Positions 62,022 to 64,000 of a stretch of DNA of 64,000 nt are shown one piece after another (the stretch's first letter is position 1; each line of letters opens with the position of its first letter). The DNA lies in NCBI RefSeq assembly GCF_965218915.1, contig NZ_OZ244708.1, positions 2,666,001 through 2,730,000 of the forward strand, read 5' to 3'. The notes below the pieces were generated by a model. The model ran no database searches and was not told the origin of the DNA. It saw only the letters and a program-made list of their open reading frames with translations. The stretch is from Novosphingopyxis sp965218915 (lineage in GTDB: Bacteria; Pseudomonadota; Alphaproteobacteria; Sphingomonadales; Sphingomonadaceae). The translations under genes and the position numbers were made by a program.

Positions 62022-63749
62022 TCAGGCGGCGATCGCATAAGGCTGGATTTCGCCCGAGAGATAGAGGTTGCGCGCCTTGGCCCGGCTCAGCTTGCCCGAA
62101 CTGGTGCGCGGCAACGTGCGCGGGGGCACCAGCTCGACCACGCAGTTCATGCCGATCACCGAGCGGATCTTTTCGCGGATCGCATCGCGCAGACGTGCGC
62201 GCTCGGCATCGTCCGAGGTGCGGCACTGCACCAGGACCGCAGGCGTTTCCTCGCCGCCCGGCGTGGTGATCGCAAAGGCGGCGATGTCGCCGGCCTTGAA
62301 ACCGGCGAGCTGTTCGACCGCCCATTCGATGTCCTGCGGCCAATGGTTCTTGCCGTTGATGATGATCATGTCCTTGGCGCGGCCCACGATGTAGACATAG
62401 CCACCGGATAGATAGCCCATGTCGCCGGTATCGAGCCAGCCATCGACAAGACAGGAGGTGGTGGCCTCCTCGTCGCGGAAATAGCCGTCCATCACCGAGG
62501 AGCCCTTGCACCACAGCTTGCCGACCGAGCGTTCGGGCAAAACCTCATTGCTGTCCGAGCGGATTTCGATCGCCATGCCCAGCACCGGCTTGCCGCAATT
62601 GACGATCGAGCGGTAGCGCACCGGGCGACCGTCCTCGCCATGTTCGCCGCTGAGTTCGGTCTCCTCGACCAGTTCGACGACGATGCCTTCGCCGGGCGGC
62701 ATGATCGAGACCGCCAGCGTGGCTTCGGCCAGGCCGTAGCTGGGCAGGAAGGATTTGGAATTGAAGCCCGCTGGCGCGAACGCATCCGTAAACGCCTGCA
62801 TCACATCGGGCCGAATCATGTCCGCGCCGTTGCCCGCCACGCGCCAATGCGACAGATCGAAGCGCTCGGAAACCTTGGACTGGCTGCCGATGCGGCGCGC
62901 GCAGATATCGTATCCAAAGGTCGGCGAATAGCTCAGCACGGTACCGTCGGCGGCCGCGATCATGTCCAGCCAGGCCAGTGGACGCCGCGCGAAATCCTCG
63001 GTCTTCAGATAATCGGTCGAAACCTGATTGGCGACGGGCGACAGGAAACAGCCGACCAGTCCCATGTCATGATACCAGGGCAGCCAGGATATGCAGCGGT
63101 CGCTGTCCTGCAATTCCATGCCGTGCCCATGCGCGGCGAGATTGCTCAACACCGCTGCGTGAGAAACCGCGACGCCGTGCGGAAAGCGGGTGGAACCGCT
63201 GGAATATTGCAGATAGGCGATGTCTTCACCGGTCGCCCGCGGAAGCGCGGTATCGCTCTCCGGCGCGCCGGCGAAATCTTCCCAGCTGGACGCAATCACG
63301 CCGCACGCCTTTGCCGCCGTGCCCGCCATTTCGGCCAACTCCGCCGGATAGAGCAGGATGGCCGCGTCGCAGCTTCCAAGCTGGACCGAAATCTGGTCGA
63401 CATAATGATCGCGCCCGCCAAAACTCGTCGGCAGCGGCAGCGGCACCGGCCACGCCCCGGCATAGACCGCACCGAAAAACAGGGCAGCGAACGGCGCGCC
63501 GGTCTCGGCGATCAGCGCGACGCGGTCCTTGGGTTTCACGCCCGCCTCGATCAGGCGCCGCGCGGCCGCCAGCGCGTCCTCGCGCATCTCGCGATAGGGA
63601 TAGGGCCGCGCCAACTGCCCGCGCATATCGTGGAAATTCAGGCCGCGATCCCCGCGCGCGGCATAATCGAGCGCTTCGCCCAATGTGCCGAAGTCGGAAA
63701 AACGCCGTTTCAGACTGTCGCGCGTCGGGGTGGCAACCAGTTCGTTCAT
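62022..63749 (-). CDS. fatty acyl-AMP ligase (FAAL)-type adenylate-forming enzyme
   Basis: A 575-residue adenylate-forming enzyme. YLQYSSGSTRFPHGVAVSH is the P-loop-like AMP motif (near residue 180), PWYHDMGLVGCFLSPV is typical for FAAL, and GWLDTGDMGYLSGGYVYIVGRAKDMIIINGKNHWPQDIE and SSGKLSRAKARNLYLSGE with the catalytic Lys close to the end are conserved. FAALs transfer the acyl-AMP to an acyl carrier protein rather than CoA. In sphingomonads such genes are linked to the serine palmitoyltransferase and sphingolipid synthesis, but no spt is in the window. I used the ATG at 63749 (MNELVATP). Confidence 0.92.
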   Translation of the reverse strand: MNELVATPTRDSLKRRFSDFGTLGEALDYAARGDRGLNFHDMRGQLARPYPYREMREDALAAARRLIEAGVKPKDRVALIAETGAPFAALFFGAVYAGAWPVPLPLPTSFGGRDHYVDQISVQLGSCDAAILLYPAELAEMAGTAAKACGVIASSWEDFAGAPESDTALPRATGEDIAYLQYSSGSTRFPHGVAVSHAAVLSNLAAHGHGMELQDSDRCISWLPWYHDMGLVGCFLSPVANQVSTDYLKTEDFARRPLAWLDMIAAADGTVLSYSPTFGYDICARRIGSQSKVSERFDLSHWRVAGNGADMIRPDVMQAFTDAFAPAGFNSKSFLPSYGLAEATLAVSIMPPGEGIVVELVEETELSGEHGEDGRPVRYRSIVNCGKPVLGMAIEIRSDSNEVLPERSVGKLWCKGSSVMDGYFRDEEATTSCLVDGWLDTGDMGYLSGGYVYIVGRAKDMIIINGKNHWPQDIEWAVEQLAGFKAGDIAAFAITTPGGEETPAVLVQCRTSDDAERARLRDAIREKIRSVIGMNCVVELVPPRTLPRTSSGKLSRAKARNLYLSGEIQPYAIAA

Positions 63750-63906
63750 ATATGTCTCAACCTTTGATCGGCCTTCGCCATGGTCCGGCTCGGCCTCCCC
63801 TCCACGCTCGTTCAGCGGAAAGTCGCGGGCATAAAATTGCTCCATGCACTGCACTATGCGGGGCTTACAAGTTCAAAATCCGGCCTGCTTATGGCAGGAA
63901 GGTGGC

Positions 63907-64000
63907 GTGCGTAACAATGTGCCATCGTCTGACAAGCCCCGCCGACCGCTCAGGCCACTCGACGAGGGACGTTTGCGCGAACTCGCGATCCGCTATGTCG
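63907..64000 (+). CDS. recX: regulatory protein RecX, N-terminal part (partial, runs off the window)
   Basis: A GTG at 63907 preceded by AGGAAGG opens a frame VRNNVPSSDKPRRPLRPLDE, then GRLRELAIRYV to the window end. The RPLDExxLRELAxxYV pattern is the N-terminus of RecX, a small helical protein that modulates RecA filaments. A second GTG at 63919 is an alternative start. It is divergent from the fatty acyl-AMP ligase gene. Confidence 0.7.
   Translation, partial: MRNNVPSSDKPRRPLRPLDEGRLRELAIRYV

Overview
The window is chromosomal DNA from a high-GC alphaproteobacterium, most likely a member of the Sphingomonadales. The evidence is gene order and family content: infA-maf-RNase-yacG; hisG-hisD-nusB-thiL-hppA; a Suv3-like helicase, an S4 protein, a 7Fe ferredoxin and CarD in one run; a fatty acyl-AMP ligase beside recX; a metal-free-type HemB; and a bifunctional Rsh. 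Short palindromic repeats of the kind common in sphingomonads are scattered between genes. I found no rRNA, tRNA, CRISPR array, prophage or intact insertion sequence. Most of the window is ordinary core genome, densely packed on both strands.

Layout. 1-1814: yacG (first codons only), a short RNase E/G-like gene, maf and infA on the minus strand. 2059-5603: a TonB-dependent-receptor-like outer-membrane protein with a Gly/Arg-rich insert, and a lipoprotein. 5604-8454: a lower-GC NTF2-like gene, then a coupled cupin/acetyltransferase pair. 8633-14502: hppA, thiL, nusB, hisD and hisG. 14540-18921: DUF2332, alpha/beta hydrolase, glutathione S-transferase (GST), bolA and a J-domain gene. 18925-25657: nine tightly coupled minus-strand genes (AHSA1-type, GST, GST, double DUF1428, double VOC, PhnB-like VOC, RibD/DHFR-like, GST, DUF899) opposite a divergent HxlR regulator, with a 15-bp palindrome just before the regulator's start codon. 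This is the strongest candidate in the window for a little-described functional unit.

25722-33873: cobS and cobT split by an AT-rich secreted-protein gene; a MazE/MazF-type toxin-antitoxin pair behind three tandem 11-bp repeats; nitroreductase; cysS; a hydroxyacid dehydrogenase; and an acetolactate-synthase remnant. 34030-43605: putA, a possible unannotated minus-strand RNA ending in a strong terminator, a phytase-like secreted protein, rpmB, a CDP-alcohol phosphatidyltransferase, a Pmp3-like peptide, tadA, and a LytS/LytTR-type two-component pair. 43645-48459: a second HxlR regulator divergent from a small secreted protein, rsh, and two DUF2807 proteins. 48602-53062: carD, fdxA, an S4 protein and a Suv3-like helicase. 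53754-64000: M23 peptidase, hemB, a fused transporter/spermidine-synthase-like protein, gamma carbonic anhydrase, a GGDEF-EAL protein, a fatty acyl-AMP ligase and the start of recX.

Several blocks can be read together. The histidine, NusB and ThiL block is housekeeping. Rsh, CarD and the GGDEF-EAL protein are global regulators of stringent response, transcription initiation and cyclic-di-GMP. The HxlR-led cluster is best read, by inference, as an inducible response to electrophiles or xenobiotics. Start codons were often placed downstream of the longest open frame, using ribosome-binding sites, signal peptides, family N-termini or overlaps with the upstream gene. All functions are inferred from sequence alone.
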